This document shows, piece by piece, positions 1-10,603 of a stretch of DNA of 64,000 nt; position 1 is the first letter of the stretch, and every line of letters starts with the position of its first letter. Source of the stretch: Citricoccus sp. SGAir0253. Its GTDB lineage: Bacteria; Actinomycetota; Actinomycetes; Actinomycetales; Micrococcaceae. Location of the stretch: the NCBI RefSeq assembly GCF_005877055.1, contig NZ_CP039424.1, forward strand, positions 124,001 to 188,000. The letters run 5' to 3'. A program made the translations under genes and the position numbers. The notes beneath the pieces are model-generated. The model did not search any database. It was not told the DNA's origin and saw only the letters and a program-made list of their open reading frames with translations.

Positions 1-90
1 GAGGACCGCCTCGCGGCCGCCTACGCCGGCCTGTGGGACGCGGACGCGGCCCGACTGAACGACTCGATCATCGAGATCCACGAAAGGTGA
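1..90 (+). CDS. C-terminal end of an unidentified protein (5' truncated)
   Basis: An open frame runs from the first base to a TGA at 88-90 and gives 29 residues (EDRLAAAYAGLWDADAARLN then DSIIEIHER). It is cut by the window edge, so its family cannot be named. Its stop overlaps the ATG of the threonine aldolase by one base (TGATG), which points to one transcript with coupled translation. The codon usage is the G/C-rich pattern of its neighbours, and the coupling is the main reason for believing it is coding. Confidence 0.55.
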   Translation, partial: EDRLAAAYAGLWDADAARLNDSIIEIHER

Positions 91-1172
91 TGCACGGAAT
101 GCAGAGGATCCACGACCCGCAGGTGCGGGGATTCGCCTCGGACAACTACTCCGGGGTCCACCCCGAGGTGCTGGAGGCCCTCGCCGTGGCCAACGGCGGC
201 CACCAGGTCGCCTACGGCGAGGACGAGTACACGGCCCGGCTGCAGGAGGTGGTCCGGGGCCACTTCGGCGCCGGCGCCACGGCGTGGCCCGTCTTCAACG
301 GCACGGGCGCCAACGTCGTCGGCCTCGAGTCCATGCTCCCGCGCTGGGGCGCGGTGGTCTGCGCGGACTCGGCGCACATCCACGTCGACGAGGGCGGGGC
401 GCCGGAGAAGTCCGCCGGCATCAAGCTGCTGCCCGTGCCCACGGCGGACGGCAAGCTCACGCCCGAGCTGATCGCCCGGGAGGCCTGGGGCTGGGGGGAC
501 GAGCACCGTGCCCAGCCCCTCGTCGTCTACCTCACGCAGTCCACCGAGCTCGGCACGCTGTACACGCCGGAGGAACTCCGGGCGATCACCGACCACGCCC
601 ATGCCCACGGCATGGCCGTGTTCATGGACGGGGCCCGCCTGGCCAACGCGGCGGCCGCCCTGGGGCTGCCGCTGCGGGCGTTCACCACCGACGCCGGCGT
701 GGACGTGCTCTCCCTCGGCGGCACCAAGAACGGGGCACTCGCCGCCGAGGCGGTGGTGGTCCTGGACGAGGCGGCCTCCCACGGGCTGGTCTACCTGCGC
801 AAGCACCAGATGCAGCTGGCCTCCAAGATGCGCTTCGTCTCGGCGCAGCTGCTGGCCCTGCTGGACGGGGACCTCTACCTGCGCACCGCGGGCCACGCCA
901 ACGCCATGGCCCGGCGCCTGCGCGAGGGCATCGAGGCCGGCATCGCGGACGGGTCCCTGCCCGGCGTTGCCTTCACCCAGCCGACCCACGTCAACTCGGT
1001 GTTCGCCACCCTGCCCCCGGGCATCGCGGACCGGCTCCGGCAACGTTTCCGGTTCTACGACTGGGACGCCGCCCGGGGCGAGGTCCGCTGGGTGTGCAGC
1101 TTCGACACCACCGAGGAGGACGTGGACGCGTTCCTGGCCGCCCTGCGCGCGGAGCTCGTCCCCGTCGGCTGA
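90..1172 (+). CDS. Low-specificity L-threonine aldolase
   Basis: This is a PLP-dependent fold-type I aldolase that splits L-threonine into glycine and acetaldehyde. The 360-residue product starts with the family's FASDNYSGVHPEVLEAL region, has the NGTGANVVGLES segment that packs on the cofactor, and the Schiff-base lysine in SLGGTKNGAL (about residue 213). The start at 90 is chosen because it overlaps the upstream stop; an in-frame ATG at 99 is an alternative. An aldehyde dehydrogenase and an amino-acid permease follow on the same strand, which suggests uptake of an amino acid, cleavage and oxidation of the released aldehyde; that link is inference. It could also act on allo-threonine or other beta-hydroxy amino acids. 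Confidence 0.9.
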   Translation: MHGMQRIHDPQVRGFASDNYSGVHPEVLEALAVANGGHQVAYGEDEYTARLQEVVRGHFGAGATAWPVFNGTGANVVGLESMLPRWGAVVCADSAHIHVDEGGAPEKSAGIKLLPVPTADGKLTPELIAREAWGWGDEHRAQPLVVYLTQSTELGTLYTPEELRAITDHAHAHGMAVFMDGARLANAAAALGLPLRAFTTDAGVDVLSLGGTKNGALAAEAVVVLDEAASHGLVYLRKHQMQLASKMRFVSAQLLALLDGDLYLRTAGHANAMARRLREGIEAGIADGSLPGVAFTQPTHVNSVFATLPPGIADRLRQRFRFYDWDAARGEVRWVCSFDTTEEDVDAFLAALRAELVPVG

Positions 1173-1338
1173 TCCGGGCGGGGGCGCCCGGGCGGATCCC
1201 GGCCCCCCGCCCGGCCGCGTTCCCCCGTCCCCCCGTCTCCCCGTGCTCTCCACGTCCACGTCGGCCGGGCCCGCAACGGTCCGGTCCCGCCCCTGCTCCC
1301 GCCGCGGAGCACCCGTCGTTCCCCGAGGAGGAACCACC

Positions 1339-2772
<1,434 letters not shown>

Positions 2773-2846
2773 CCGCCGCCGGGACGGCCGGGCACCGCGC
2801 CCGGGCTCCCGGCGCCCCCACCCGTCCTGTCCACGGAAAGGCACGC

Positions 2847-4331
2847 ATGGACACCCTCACACCTCCCACGACGCACCTGGCCGCCCCGCCCGAGGCCCAT
2901 GCCCGGCTGCGGCGCAGCCTCAAGCCGCGCCACCTCACGATGATCGCGATGGGCGGGGCCATCGGCACGGGCCTGTTCGTGGCCTCGGGCAACACCATCG
3001 CCACCGCCGGTCCCGGCGGGGCCCTGCTCGCCTACGTGGCCATCGGCCTGATGGTGTACCTGCTCATGCAGTCCCTCGGCGAGATGTCCACCTACCTGCC
3101 GGTCTCCGGCGCCTTCGAGGAGTACTCCACCCGCTTCGTCAGCCCCTCGTTCGGCTTCGCCATCGGCTGGAACTACTGGTACAACTGGGCGATCACCGTG
3201 GCCGCCGAGCTGGTGGCCGCCGCCCTCGTCATGCGGTACTGGCTACCGGACGTGCCCTCGTGGATCTGGTCGGCGCTGTTCCTGGCGGTGCTGTTCGGGC
3301 TCAACGCCCTGAGCACGCGCGCCTACGGCGAGAGCGAGTTCTGGTTCTCCCTCATCAAGGTGGCCACGGTCGTGGTCTTCCTCGTGCTCGGCGTGCTGAT
3401 GATCGTGGGCATCCTCGGCGGGGAGTCGCCGGGCTTCGCCAACTGGACCGCGGGGGAGGCGCCGTTCGTCGGCGGCGGGGCCGGGATCCTGGCCATCTTC
3501 ATGGTCGCCGGCTTCTCCTTCCAGGGCACCGAGCTCGTCGGCGTCGCCGCCGGCGAGGCCGAGGACCCGGACCGGAACGTGCCCCGGGCCATCCGCACCG
3601 TCTTCGTGCGCATCCTGCTCTTCTACGTGGGCGCCATCGCCGTCGTCGGCTTCCTGGTCCCGCACACCAGCCCGCACCTGCTGGGCAGCGGCGTGGAGGA
3701 CATCTCCATCTCGCCCTTCACCCTCGTGTTCGAGAACGCCGGCGTCCTGGCCGCCGCCACCGTGATGAACGCGGTGATCCTCACCGCCATCCTCTCCGCC
3801 GGCAACTCGGGGCTCTACGCCTCCACCCGCATGCTCTGGGCCCTCGCGGACAGCGGCAAGGCCCCCCGCTTCCTCGCGAGGGTCAACCGGCGCGGGGTGC
3901 CGATGAACGCGCTCATCGCCACCACCACGGTGGGGGCCGCGTGCTTCCTGACCACCCTGGTGGGCGACGGCGCCGCCTACGTGTGGCTCGTCAGCGCCTC
4001 CGGCCTGGCCGGGTTCATCGTCTGGATGGGCATCGCCTGGAGCCACTACCGCTTCCGCAGGGCGTACTTGGCCCAGGGCCACGACCTCGCCGACCTGCCC
4101 TACCGCGCGCGGTTCTTCCCGCTCGGGCCGGTGGTCGCGCTCGCGCTGTGCGCCGTGGTGATCCTCGGGCAGAACCACCAGGCCTTCGTCGGCCAGGTCG
4201 ACCTGCTCTCGGCCGCCACCGCCTACATCGGCCTGCCGGTCTTCCTGGCGCTCTGGGCCGGCCACCGGATCGTCACCGGCTCGCGGATGGTCCGGTACGA
4301 GGAGGCCGACCTGAGCCGCCCCGTGGACTGA
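2847..4331 (+). CDS. Amino-acid permease, APC superfamily
   Basis: A 494-residue polytopic membrane protein with about twelve hydrophobic segments. The N-terminal signature RHLTMIAMGGAIGTGLFVASG is the start of the amino-acid transporter (AAT) branch of the APC superfamily, followed by GEMSTYLPVSGAFEEYSTRF and GWNYWYNWAITVAAE. AAT members import an amino acid with a proton; which one is not readable here, and GabP/LysP/aromatic permeases are all relatives. It lies 74 bases downstream of the aldehyde dehydrogenase and probably ends that operon. ATG at 2847 follows GGAAAGG. Confidence 0.88.
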   Translation: MDTLTPPTTHLAAPPEAHARLRRSLKPRHLTMIAMGGAIGTGLFVASGNTIATAGPGGALLAYVAIGLMVYLLMQSLGEMSTYLPVSGAFEEYSTRFVSPSFGFAIGWNYWYNWAITVAAELVAAALVMRYWLPDVPSWIWSALFLAVLFGLNALSTRAYGESEFWFSLIKVATVVVFLVLGVLMIVGILGGESPGFANWTAGEAPFVGGGAGILAIFMVAGFSFQGTELVGVAAGEAEDPDRNVPRAIRTVFVRILLFYVGAIAVVGFLVPHTSPHLLGSGVEDISISPFTLVFENAGVLAAATVMNAVILTAILSAGNSGLYASTRMLWALADSGKAPRFLARVNRRGVPMNALIATTTVGAACFLTTLVGDGAAYVWLVSASGLAGFIVWMGIAWSHYRFRRAYLAQGHDLADLPYRARFFPLGPVVALALCAVVILGQNHQAFVGQVDLLSAATAYIGLPVFLALWAGHRIVTGSRMVRYEEADLSRPVD

Positions 4332-4338
4332 TCCGCCG

Positions 4339-4391
4339 CGCCGGTGCGAGGTTCCCCCGGCCCCGCGGCCGGACGGGGAGCCGCACCGGCG
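4339..4391. terminator. Bidirectional hairpin between convergent genes
   Basis: CGCCGGTGCG at 4339-4348 pairs with CGCACCGGCG at 4382-4391, and the intervening bases fold further. It sits between the permease and the convergent minus-strand gene, as expected for a shared terminator, but has no T-tract. Confidence 0.55.
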
Positions 4392-4438
4392 GGCCGGTCG
4401 TCGCCGCTCTGGCCGGAGGCGCCCGGCCCGCGCCCGGT

Positions 4439-5353
4439 TCAGCTCGCCCGGCCGAGCTGCCGCACGGGCAGCCAGCGGCGCACCATGCGGTGGTTGGCCA
4501 CGACGGCCGCGTCCGTGTCCCCCTCCTCGAGCGCCTCGAGGGCGGTGTGCACGTCGAACGGGGAGTCGTCCGGCCACACGAGCCGGGCCAGCCCGCCGTA
4601 GTCCAGCTCCACCACGGAGTCCGGGTGGAAGGACTCGAGCCAGGACACGAGGATGGTCAGGTCCCCGAGCAGGTCCATGTCCGGGGCGTGCAGCGAGAGC
4701 ACGACGGCGGCGCGCCGGGCGCGCTCGAGGGCGAGGGCCAGCGGGACGGTGATCCGCACCGAGCGGACGGAGCCGGCGTCGAACCGGCCGCCGGGCCCCT
4801 CCGGGGCGGGGCCGTCCGTGCCGATCTCGATGGCGTCGTCCTCGTGGACGAGGGCGAACCAGGCCGCCGGGACGCCCCACACGGCGGTGCGGGTGTGCAC
4901 GTGCCGGATCTCCTCGAGGTCCTCCACGTCCATCCGCGCGGCCAGCCGCTCCACGTTCGCCTGCCGGGCCGCCTCCGGGACCAGCAGGCCGAAGGTCGGC
5001 GGCCGCATCGACTCGGCCAGCTGCCCCGCGGCGAGTTCGCAGCGCAGCGCCATCTCGTCGGGGCAGAAGTACTCCGAGTACGCCGGTCCGGCGCCGCTCC
5101 CCGGACCGCCCGACGACGGCCCCTCCCCGGGTGCGCCGGTCCCGGCCACCGGGACCCGGAGCACGCGCACCAGGTCCTCACCATGGGGGAACGGGTCGGT
5201 CACGTCGCGCAGCAGGCGGATCCACGCCCGCCGGGCCGCCTCCTCCTCGGTCTCCGCCCGCGTCCGGTGACGGGCGCGCAGGAGACCGGCCTGGACGGCG
5301 TCGGGAAAGGCGGCGAGGGGCTGGTAGACCCGGAGCTCGGACTGGTATTCCAT
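4439..5353 (-). CDS. Uncharacterised 304-residue protein downstream of exonuclease III
   Basis: I do not recognise a family. The product is acidic and soluble, without signal peptide or membrane segments. It has a proline/glycine-rich linker around residues 71-92, an alpha-helical middle (RCELAAGQLAESMRPPTFGL) and a C-terminal part rich in predicted helices that ends ...MVRRWLPVRQLGRAS. Its ATG lies 9 bases after the exonuclease III stop, so the two are probably co-transcribed. Codon usage is normal for the region. It looks like a conserved actinobacterial protein rather than foreign DNA. Confidence 0.7.
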   Translation of the reverse strand: MEYQSELRVYQPLAAFPDAVQAGLLRARHRTRAETEEEAARRAWIRLLRDVTDPFPHGEDLVRVLRVPVAGTGAPGEGPSSGGPGSGAGPAYSEYFCPDEMALRCELAAGQLAESMRPPTFGLLVPEAARQANVERLAARMDVEDLEEIRHVHTRTAVWGVPAAWFALVHEDDAIEIGTDGPAPEGPGGRFDAGSVRSVRITVPLALALERARRAAVVLSLHAPDMDLLGDLTILVSWLESFHPDSVVELDYGGLARLVWPDDSPFDVHTALEALEEGDTDAAVVANHRMVRRWLPVRQLGRAS

Positions 5354-5362
5354 GGCCCCCGC

Positions 5363-6193
5363 TCAGGCCCCCGCGGCGGGGCCGAGCTCCACGACGACCG
5401 GGGCGTGGTCCGAGGCGCCCTTGCCCTTGCGCTCCTCGCGGTCGATCCAGGCGTCCGTGACGGAGTCGGCCAGCGCGGGGGAGGCCAGGACGAAGTCGAT
5501 GCGCATGCCCTCCCGCTTGGGGAAGCGCAGCTGCTTGTAGTCCCAGTAGGTGTAGACGCCGGGGCCGGGGTGCCGGGGCCGGACCACGTCCTGGAAGCCG
5601 GCCTCCTCGAAGGCGTGGAAGGCCGCCCGTTCACCGGGGGAGACGTGGGTGAAGCCCTCGCGCCGGAACAGCTCGATGTCCCACACGTCCTCGTCCTGCG
5701 GGGCGATGTTCCAGTCACCGGTCAGCGCCAGGCGCAGCCCCGGGTCCTCGGCCAGGGCGCCTGCCGCGCGCTCGCGCAGCACGTCCAGCCAGTGCAGCTT
5801 GTAGGCCATGTGCTCGTCCTCCAGCCCGCGGCCGTTGGGGACGTAGAGGGACCAGATCCGCAACGCGTCGGCACCCTCGCCGACCGTGGCCGCGATGGCC
5901 CGGGCCTCCTGGACGGGGTCCACGCCGCCCTTGCCGAACTCCGGCTGGCCCACGAAGGTGCGCTCCACGTCCGCCAGCCCCACGCGGGAGGCGATCGCCA
6001 CGCCGTTCCACTGCGAGAAGCCGAAGTGCGCCACCTCGAAGTCCATGCGCTCGAAGAGCTCCCACGGGAAGTTCTCGTCCTTGCACTTGGTCTCCTGGAT
6101 GGCCAGGACGTCCACGTCGCTGCGGTCCAGCCAGGCCTCCACTCGGTCGGCGCGGGCTCGCAGGGAGTTCACATTCCAGGTCGCGATCTTCAC
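5363..6193 (-). CDS. xth: Exodeoxyribonuclease III (AP endonuclease)
   Basis: A 276-residue Mg-dependent exonuclease/AP endonuclease of the EEP fold, acting in base-excision repair. Landmarks are WNVNSLRAR at the N-terminus, the metal-binding glutamate in QETK (E34), LTGDWNIAP (the Asp/Asn pair of the active site) and SDHAPVVVEL at the C-terminus. It starts with GTG at 6193; a TAGGCT -10 box (minus-strand reading of 6200-6205) lies 6 bases before it, so the mRNA is probably leaderless. The uncharacterised gene at 4439-5353 follows closely. Confidence 0.95.
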   Translation of the reverse strand: MKIATWNVNSLRARADRVEAWLDRSDVDVLAIQETKCKDENFPWELFERMDFEVAHFGFSQWNGVAIASRVGLADVERTFVGQPEFGKGGVDPVQEARAIAATVGEGADALRIWSLYVPNGRGLEDEHMAYKLHWLDVLRERAAGALAEDPGLRLALTGDWNIAPQDEDVWDIELFRREGFTHVSPGERAAFHAFEEAGFQDVVRPRHPGPGVYTYWDYKQLRFPKREGMRIDFVLASPALADSVTDAWIDREERKGKGASDHAPVVVELGPAAGA

Positions 6194-6256
6194 CCGTCCA
6201 GCCTAACGACACTCCCCGGCCGCCCCGGCCATCCCTCGCGCTCGCGGGGGCGGAGG

Positions 6257-7084
6257 TCAGCCCTCGCGCCACCAGGTGTCGAGGATGCTGACCGGGGTGG
6301 TCCGCTTGTGCCGGGAGCGCAGGTAGAGCTGCTCGAGCTTCTCCGCGGTCACGGCGGGGATGACCCGCCCCTCGAGGTAGTCGTCGATCATCTCGTAGGT
6401 CAGCCCCAGCTCGGCCTCGTCCGTCTGGCCCGGCTTGTCGTCGAGCAGGTCCGCGGTGGGGACCTTCGCCCACAGCCGCTCCTCGGCACCCAGGTGCTTG
6501 AGCAGCTGGCGGTTCTGGCGCTTGTTGAGCCCGAACAGCGGGAGCACGTCCGCGCCGCCGTCGCCGTACTTGGTGAAGAAGCCGGTGATGGACTCGGCGC
6601 CATGGTCCGTCCCGATCACCAGCAGGCCCTCGGCGCCGGCGATCGCGTACTGGGCCACCATGCGGACCCGGGCCTTGACGTTGCCCTTGTTGTAGTCGGA
6701 GATCGGCTCGCCCGTGGCGGCGGTGAACTCGGACTCGAAGCCGTCCACGGCGGGGGCGATGTCGTAGGTGGTCTCGGCGTCGCCGTCGATGAAGTCCAGG
6801 GCCGCCTGGGCGTCGTCCTCGTCGTGCTGGACGTTGTAGGGCAGCCGGACCGGCACGAACTCGGCCTGCACGCCCTGCTCCCGCAGCCCCTCCACGGCCA
6901 GCTGGGCCAGCCGGCCGGCCAGGGTGGAGTCCAGTCCGCCGGAGATGCCCAGCACGAAGCCCCGGGCCCCGCTGGCGCGCAGGTAGTCCTGCAGGAACCG
7001 GACCCGCTGCTCGACCTCGGAGGCCGGATCGATCTCCGGCTTGACACCCATCTCGGCGATGATCGCCTTCTGCAGTTCACGCAT
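6257..7084 (-). CDS. nadE: Ammonia-dependent NAD(+) synthetase
   Basis: The last step of NAD synthesis: deamido-NAD, ATP and ammonia give NAD. The 275-residue length matches the ammonia-dependent form without a glutaminase domain. The PP-loop SGGLDS is at residues 48-53, followed by [17 protein letters not shown] and [19 protein letters not shown] typical of the family. A TAGGCT -10 box (minus reading of 7092-7097) ends 7 bases before the ATG, pointing to a leaderless message. Confidence 0.95.
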   Translation of the reverse strand: MRELQKAIIAEMGVKPEIDPASEVEQRVRFLQDYLRASGARGFVLGISGGLDSTLAGRLAQLAVEGLREQGVQAEFVPVRLPYNVQHDEDDAQAALDFIDGDAETTYDIAPAVDGFESEFTAATGEPISDYNKGNVKARVRMVAQYAIAGAEGLLVIGTDHGAESITGFFTKYGDGGADVLPLFGLNKRQNRQLLKHLGAEERLWAKVPTADLLDDKPGQTDEAELGLTYEMIDDYLEGRVIPAVTAEKLEQLYLRSRHKRTTPVSILDTWWREG

Positions 7085-7091
7085 GGGCCCC

Positions 7092-7097
7092 AGCCTA
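7092..7097 (-). promoter_or_regulatory. -10 box of the nadE leaderless promoter
   Basis: Minus-strand TAGGCT, separated from the nadE ATG by 7 bases. With usual -10 to +1 spacing, transcription would begin at or next to the A of the start codon. Confidence 0.6.
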
Positions 7098-7145
7098 GGG
7101 GTGAGGACCCCCCGCGCGCAGGTCCTGCCGCCGGTCAGCGGGGGG

Positions 7146-7613
7146 TCAGCTGCGCGTCCACCCCAGGTTGCGGGCCATGGTCTGCAGCGCGCTCATGACG
7201 GTCTCGTACTGCTGCTCGTCCAGGCCCTCGGTGATGTCCGCGCGCAGCTCCTCGACGACGGCGGCCACCCGCTCCCCGCTCGTGCGGCCGGTGCTGGTGA
7301 GCGTGTAGAGGTCGCCCTCGGTGACGAGCCACCCGGACTCGACCAGTTCGTCCAGGTGCTCCTTCACGGTCCGCGGCCCCTCGTCCGCGCCCGCCACGGA
7401 CATCGGCAGGGCGTGGGCGAGCTCCTCCGTGGACTGGGGCCGGGTGGTGAGGGCGTTCATGAGCTGCCACTGCGCCCGGGTCAGGCCGTGCTCGGCGAGG
7501 GACTCGTTGACGCGCTGGGTGAGGAGCGTGTCCACCATGTTGAGCCAGTAGCTGAGCAACTGTTCGGTGGGACGCTCCTGCGGGGGTTCCTGGTGCTGCT
7601 GGGAGTCGCTCAT
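7146..7613 (-). CDS. MarR-family transcriptional regulator
   Basis: A 155-residue winged-helix regulator. A dimerising helix ([21 protein letters not shown]) comes first, then the wHTH ([16 protein letters not shown]...[25 protein letters not shown]) and a C-terminal helix. MarR proteins usually repress their own and adjacent genes and respond to small phenolic or oxidant signals; none is identifiable here. It is divergent from pyrE, with only 46 bases between the starts, so it could affect that promoter. The -10 TAGGGT (minus reading of 7620-7625) lies 6 bases before its ATG. Confidence 0.85.
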   Translation of the reverse strand: MSDSQQHQEPPQERPTEQLLSYWLNMVDTLLTQRVNESLAEHGLTRAQWQLMNALTTRPQSTEELAHALPMSVAGADEGPRTVKEHLDELVESGWLVTEGDLYTLTSTGRTSGERVAAVVEELRADITEGLDEQQYETVMSALQTMARNLGWTRS

Positions 7614-7659
7614 GTCACCACCCTAGGAGGGGTCCGGCCGAGAATCTAGGATGGACGGC
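7614..7659. promoter_or_regulatory. Divergent leaderless promoters of marR-like gene and pyrE
   Basis: Plus-strand TAGGAT at 7647-7652 is 7 bases upstream of the pyrE ATG at 7660. Minus-strand TAGGGT (7620-7625) is 6 bases upstream of the MarR ATG. Neither gene has a convincing Shine-Dalgarno sequence, which agrees with leaderless translation from both. Confidence 0.6.
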
Positions 7660-8262
7660 ATGACTACTCAGACCCCGGATTCCCCGTCGGCGCGCACCGC
7701 CGAGCAGAAGGCACAGGACCGCTCCCGGCTGCTGGAGCTCATCCAGGACCTGGCCGTCGTCCGGGGCCGGGTGACGCTGTCCTCCGGCAAGGAGGCCGAC
7801 TACTACATCGACCTGCGGCGGGTCACCCTGCACCACGAGGCCGCCCCGCTCGTGGGCCGGGTCATGCTGGACATGCTGGACGAGGCCGGGATCGGCTTCG
7901 CCGCCGTGGGCGGGCTGACGATGGGCGCCGACCCGGTGGGTACCGCCATGCTGCACGAGGCCGGCCGGCAGGGCCGCGCGGTGGACGCCTTCGTGGTGCG
8001 CAAGGCGCAGAAGTCCTACGGCATGGGCCGGCAGGTGGAGGGGCCCGCGGTGGAGGGCCGGGACGTCGTGGTGCTCGAGGACACCTCCACCACCGGCGGA
8101 TCGGCCCTGACCGCCGTGGAGGGCGTGCGCAACGCCGGCGGGAACGTCCGCGCCGTGGCCGTGATCGTGGACCGCTCCACGGGGGCCGCCGAGCGGATCG
8201 AGGCCGAGGCCGGCGTGCCGTACCTCTTCGCCTTCGGCAAGGACGAGCTGGGCCTGGACTGA
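7660..8262 (+). CDS. pyrE: Orotate phosphoribosyltransferase
   Basis: Pyrimidine synthesis: orotate plus PRPP gives OMP. The 200-residue product has the type I PRTase fold, with SSGKEADYYIDLRRV near the N-terminus, VVRKAQKSYGMGRQVEGP in the middle, and the PRPP-binding motif VVVLEDTSTTGGSAL near residues 134-148. I choose ATG 7660 because a TAGGAT -10 box ends 7 bases before it; ATG 7651 is in frame but overlaps that -10 box. Convergent with the dehydrogenase downstream. Confidence 0.93.
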   Translation: MTTQTPDSPSARTAEQKAQDRSRLLELIQDLAVVRGRVTLSSGKEADYYIDLRRVTLHHEAAPLVGRVMLDMLDEAGIGFAAVGGLTMGADPVGTAMLHEAGRQGRAVDAFVVRKAQKSYGMGRQVEGPAVEGRDVVVLEDTSTTGGSALTAVEGVRNAGGNVRAVAVIVDRSTGAAERIEAEAGVPYLFAFGKDELGLD

Positions 8263-8286
8263 TCCCGCTCGCCCATTCCGGACTTC

Positions 8287-8318
8287 GCGGGCAATAGCGA
8301 CCGGTCGCTATTGCCCGC
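8287..8318. terminator. Perfect 16-bp palindrome between convergent genes
   Basis: Two perfectly complementary 16-base arms meet at 8302/8303, with three further pairs after one mismatch. It sits between pyrE (+) and the dehydrogenase (-), so it most likely terminates both. It is noticeably more AT-rich (CAATAGCG core) than its surroundings. Confidence 0.7.
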
Positions 8319-8358
8319 AAAGCGGCCGGCCCGGCTTCGCCCCCCCGGTCCGGGACGC

Positions 8359-9573
8359 CTACGCGGCGATCATCCCGTGCGGGTCGATCACGTACTTCTT
8401 GGCCGCGCCCTTGTCGAAGGCCCGGTAGGCCTCGGGCGCCTCGTCGAGCCCGATGGTGGTGGCGTTGACGGCCTTGGAGATGTCCGCCTTGCCCGCCAGG
8501 ATGAGGTTCATCAGCTTGCGGTTGTAGCGCTTCACCGGGCACTGGCCCGTGGTGAACGAGAGCGACTTGGCCCAACCGGTGCCCAGCTGGACGCCGATCT
8601 GGCCCACCTTCGCGTTCTCGTCGATGCCGCCCGGATCGCCGGTCACGTAGAGGCCCGGGATGCCCAGCGCGCCGCCCACCTGGGTGACGGACATGATGTC
8701 GTTCAGCACGGTGGCCGGGGCCTCGGCGGCGTTGGCACCGTGGCCGCGGGCCTCGAACCCGACCGCGTCCACGGCGGCGTCCACCACCGGGACGCCCAGG
8801 ATCTGCTCGATCCGCTCGGACAGAGAGCCCTCCTGGCTCAGGTCGACCGTCTCGCAGCCGAAGCTCGCGGCCTGCTTCAGCCGGTCGGCGTTCATGTCCC
8901 CCACGATCACCGCGGAGGCGCCGAGCAGCTGCGCCGAGAACGCGGCGGCCAGGCCCACGGGCCCCGCGCCGGCCACGTAGACGGTGGAGCCGGTGGTCAC
9001 CCCGGCGGTGTACGCGCCGTGGTAGCCGGTGGGGAAGATGTCCGAGAGCATGGCCAGGTCGAGGATCCTCTCCAGGGCCTGGTCCCGGTCCGGGAACTTC
9101 AGCAGGTTGAAGTCCGCGTAGGGGACCATGACGTACTCCGCCTGGCCGCCGATCCAGCCGCCCATGTCCACGTAGCCGTAGGCGGCTCCGGGGCGGGCGG
9201 GGTTCACGTTGAGGCACACGCCGGTCTTGCCCTCGTTGCACATGCGGCAGCGCCCGCAGGCGATGTTGAAGGGCACCGAGCAGATGTCCCCCTCCTTGAC
9301 GAAGAGGACGTCCTCGCCGGTCTCCACGACCTCGCCCGTGATCTCGTGGCCGAGGGACTGGCCCACGGGCGCCGTGGTGCGGCCGCGCACCATGTGCTGG
9401 TCGCTGCCGCAGATGTTCGTCGCCACCAGCTTGACGATCGCGGCGTGCGGCGCCTTCTGCTGGATCCCCATCTTGGTGGCCACCTCGGAGGGCAGCTCCA
9501 GCTTGGGGTAGTCGATCGCCTCGACCGCGACCTCTCCGGGGCCCTTGTAGACGACTACGCGATTTCCCGTCAT
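8359..9573 (-). CDS. fdhA: Glutathione-independent formaldehyde dehydrogenase (zinc alcohol-dehydrogenase family)
   Basis: A 404-residue medium-chain dehydrogenase closely following the Pseudomonas formaldehyde-dismutating enzyme: TGNRVVVYKGPGEVAVE at the start, catalytic-zinc ligands in NICGSDQH (C55) and GHE (H76, E77), and four structural-zinc cysteines at about 106, 109, 112 and 120. The NAD-binding GAGPVGLAAA lies near residue 185. It should oxidise formaldehyde (or dismutate aldehydes) with tightly bound NAD, without needing glutathione, which suits an actinobacterium. It lies 72 bases downstream of the aquaporin gene on the same strand. Confidence 0.9.
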   Translation of the reverse strand: MTGNRVVVYKGPGEVAVEAIDYPKLELPSEVATKMGIQQKAPHAAIVKLVATNICGSDQHMVRGRTTAPVGQSLGHEITGEVVETGEDVLFVKEGDICSVPFNIACGRCRMCNEGKTGVCLNVNPARPGAAYGYVDMGGWIGGQAEYVMVPYADFNLLKFPDRDQALERILDLAMLSDIFPTGYHGAYTAGVTTGSTVYVAGAGPVGLAAAFSAQLLGASAVIVGDMNADRLKQAASFGCETVDLSQEGSLSERIEQILGVPVVDAAVDAVGFEARGHGANAAEAPATVLNDIMSVTQVGGALGIPGLYVTGDPGGIDENAKVGQIGVQLGTGWAKSLSFTTGQCPVKRYNRKLMNLILAGKADISKAVNATTIGLDEAPEAYRAFDKGAAKKYVIDPHGMIAA

Positions 9574-9645
9574 GGTGGTTCCTTTCGATGGTGGATGACA
9601 CGCAGGGGACGGGCGGGGGCGGATGGTGCCCTCGCCCTTGGTGGT

Positions 9646-10452
9646 CTAGACCTCGGGGGAGCGCCGGTCCCTCCGGTGGCGTTCCTCCGCGACGGCCCGC
9701 TCCCCGGACAGCACCGGGTCGTCGGCGCGCGGCTCGGCCTCGGCGAGGTCCCGCGGACGGGCGATGAGGTCGTAGGCGACGGCGGCGGCGCAGGCCCCCA
9801 CGAGGGGACCAATCACGTAGACGGCGAACTGGGACCAGTCGACCGCCCCGCCGAACAGGGACTGGGCGAGGTACGGCCCGAAGGTGCGCGCCGGGTTGAG
9901 CGAGCCGCCGGTCAGGGGTCCGATGACGAGGATCGCGCTGGCCACGGACAGCCCGATGATGAGCCCGGCCCAGCCCTTGGGGGCCCGCTGGTCGACGGCG
10001 ACGGCCATGATGGCGAGCATGAGCGCGAAGGTGCCCAGCACCTCGGCCACGATGCCCTGGCCGAGGGAGACGCCGCTGCCCAGGACCGTCGCACCGCTGC
10101 CGAGGTCCACCGCCGTCGTGCCGAAGGCCGCGACCAGCAGCAGGCTGCCGATCGCCGCGCCCAGGAGCTGGGCCACCACGTAGGGGACCACCTCCGCCCA
10201 CGGGAAGCGCCGGGTGACGGCCAGGGCGAACGTCACGGCGGGGTTGATGTGCGCACCGGAGACCGCCAGGAACGCGTAGACGGACACCGCCACCGCGATC
10301 GCGAACCCGAGGGCGATGAAGCCCACGGCGGGATAGGAGAGGGTCCCGGCGTCCACGGTCAGGGCGGCCAGCACCGTGCCGACGCCGAGCACCACGAGGA
10401 CTGCCGTTCCGAGGATCTCGGCGGCGAGGCGCCGCCAGAGGCTGGGGGCCAT
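9646..10452 (-). CDS. Aquaporin / MIP-family channel
   Basis: A 268-residue, six-helix major intrinsic protein. Both pore motifs are intact: HINPAV (NPA at 70-72) and SLNPART (NPA at 186-188). The second NPA is followed by R-T, not R-D, which favours a water channel (AqpZ-like) over a glycerol facilitator, though that is a weak criterion. The C-terminus is a charged tail. I prefer ATG 10452 (GAAGGG five bases upstream); an in-frame GTG at 10458 is possible. The formaldehyde dehydrogenase follows. Confidence 0.88.
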   Translation of the reverse strand: MAPSLWRRLAAEILGTAVLVVLGVGTVLAALTVDAGTLSYPAVGFIALGFAIAVAVSVYAFLAVSGAHINPAVTFALAVTRRFPWAEVVPYVVAQLLGAAIGSLLLVAAFGTTAVDLGSGATVLGSGVSLGQGIVAEVLGTFALMLAIMAVAVDQRAPKGWAGLIIGLSVASAILVIGPLTGGSLNPARTFGPYLAQSLFGGAVDWSQFAVYVIGPLVGACAAAVAYDLIARPRDLAEAEPRADDPVLSGERAVAEERHRRDRRSPEV

Positions 10453-10603
10453 GGTCACCCTTCGCAGGAGGGGCCCGGAAGCAGCGGGGTCGAGGACGCC
10501 GGCACGGATTCCGGGGAAGTGACGCGAGGGTAGGCAGGCGCGCGTCAGGGGGTCAAGGGGTCGTGACCGTTCCCCGCGCAGGTCGGCGGCCGGTCCGCCG
10601 GCG

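Noticed and set aside
3260-7198. Very long open frames that run across several genes, also on the opposite strand (for example 35710-39789 minus and 12337-14793 plus)
   Set aside because: They are products of extreme GC bias that removes stop codons; their translations are Arg/Gly/Pro/Ala-rich or mirror the real genes, while the other strand or frame encodes recognised families.
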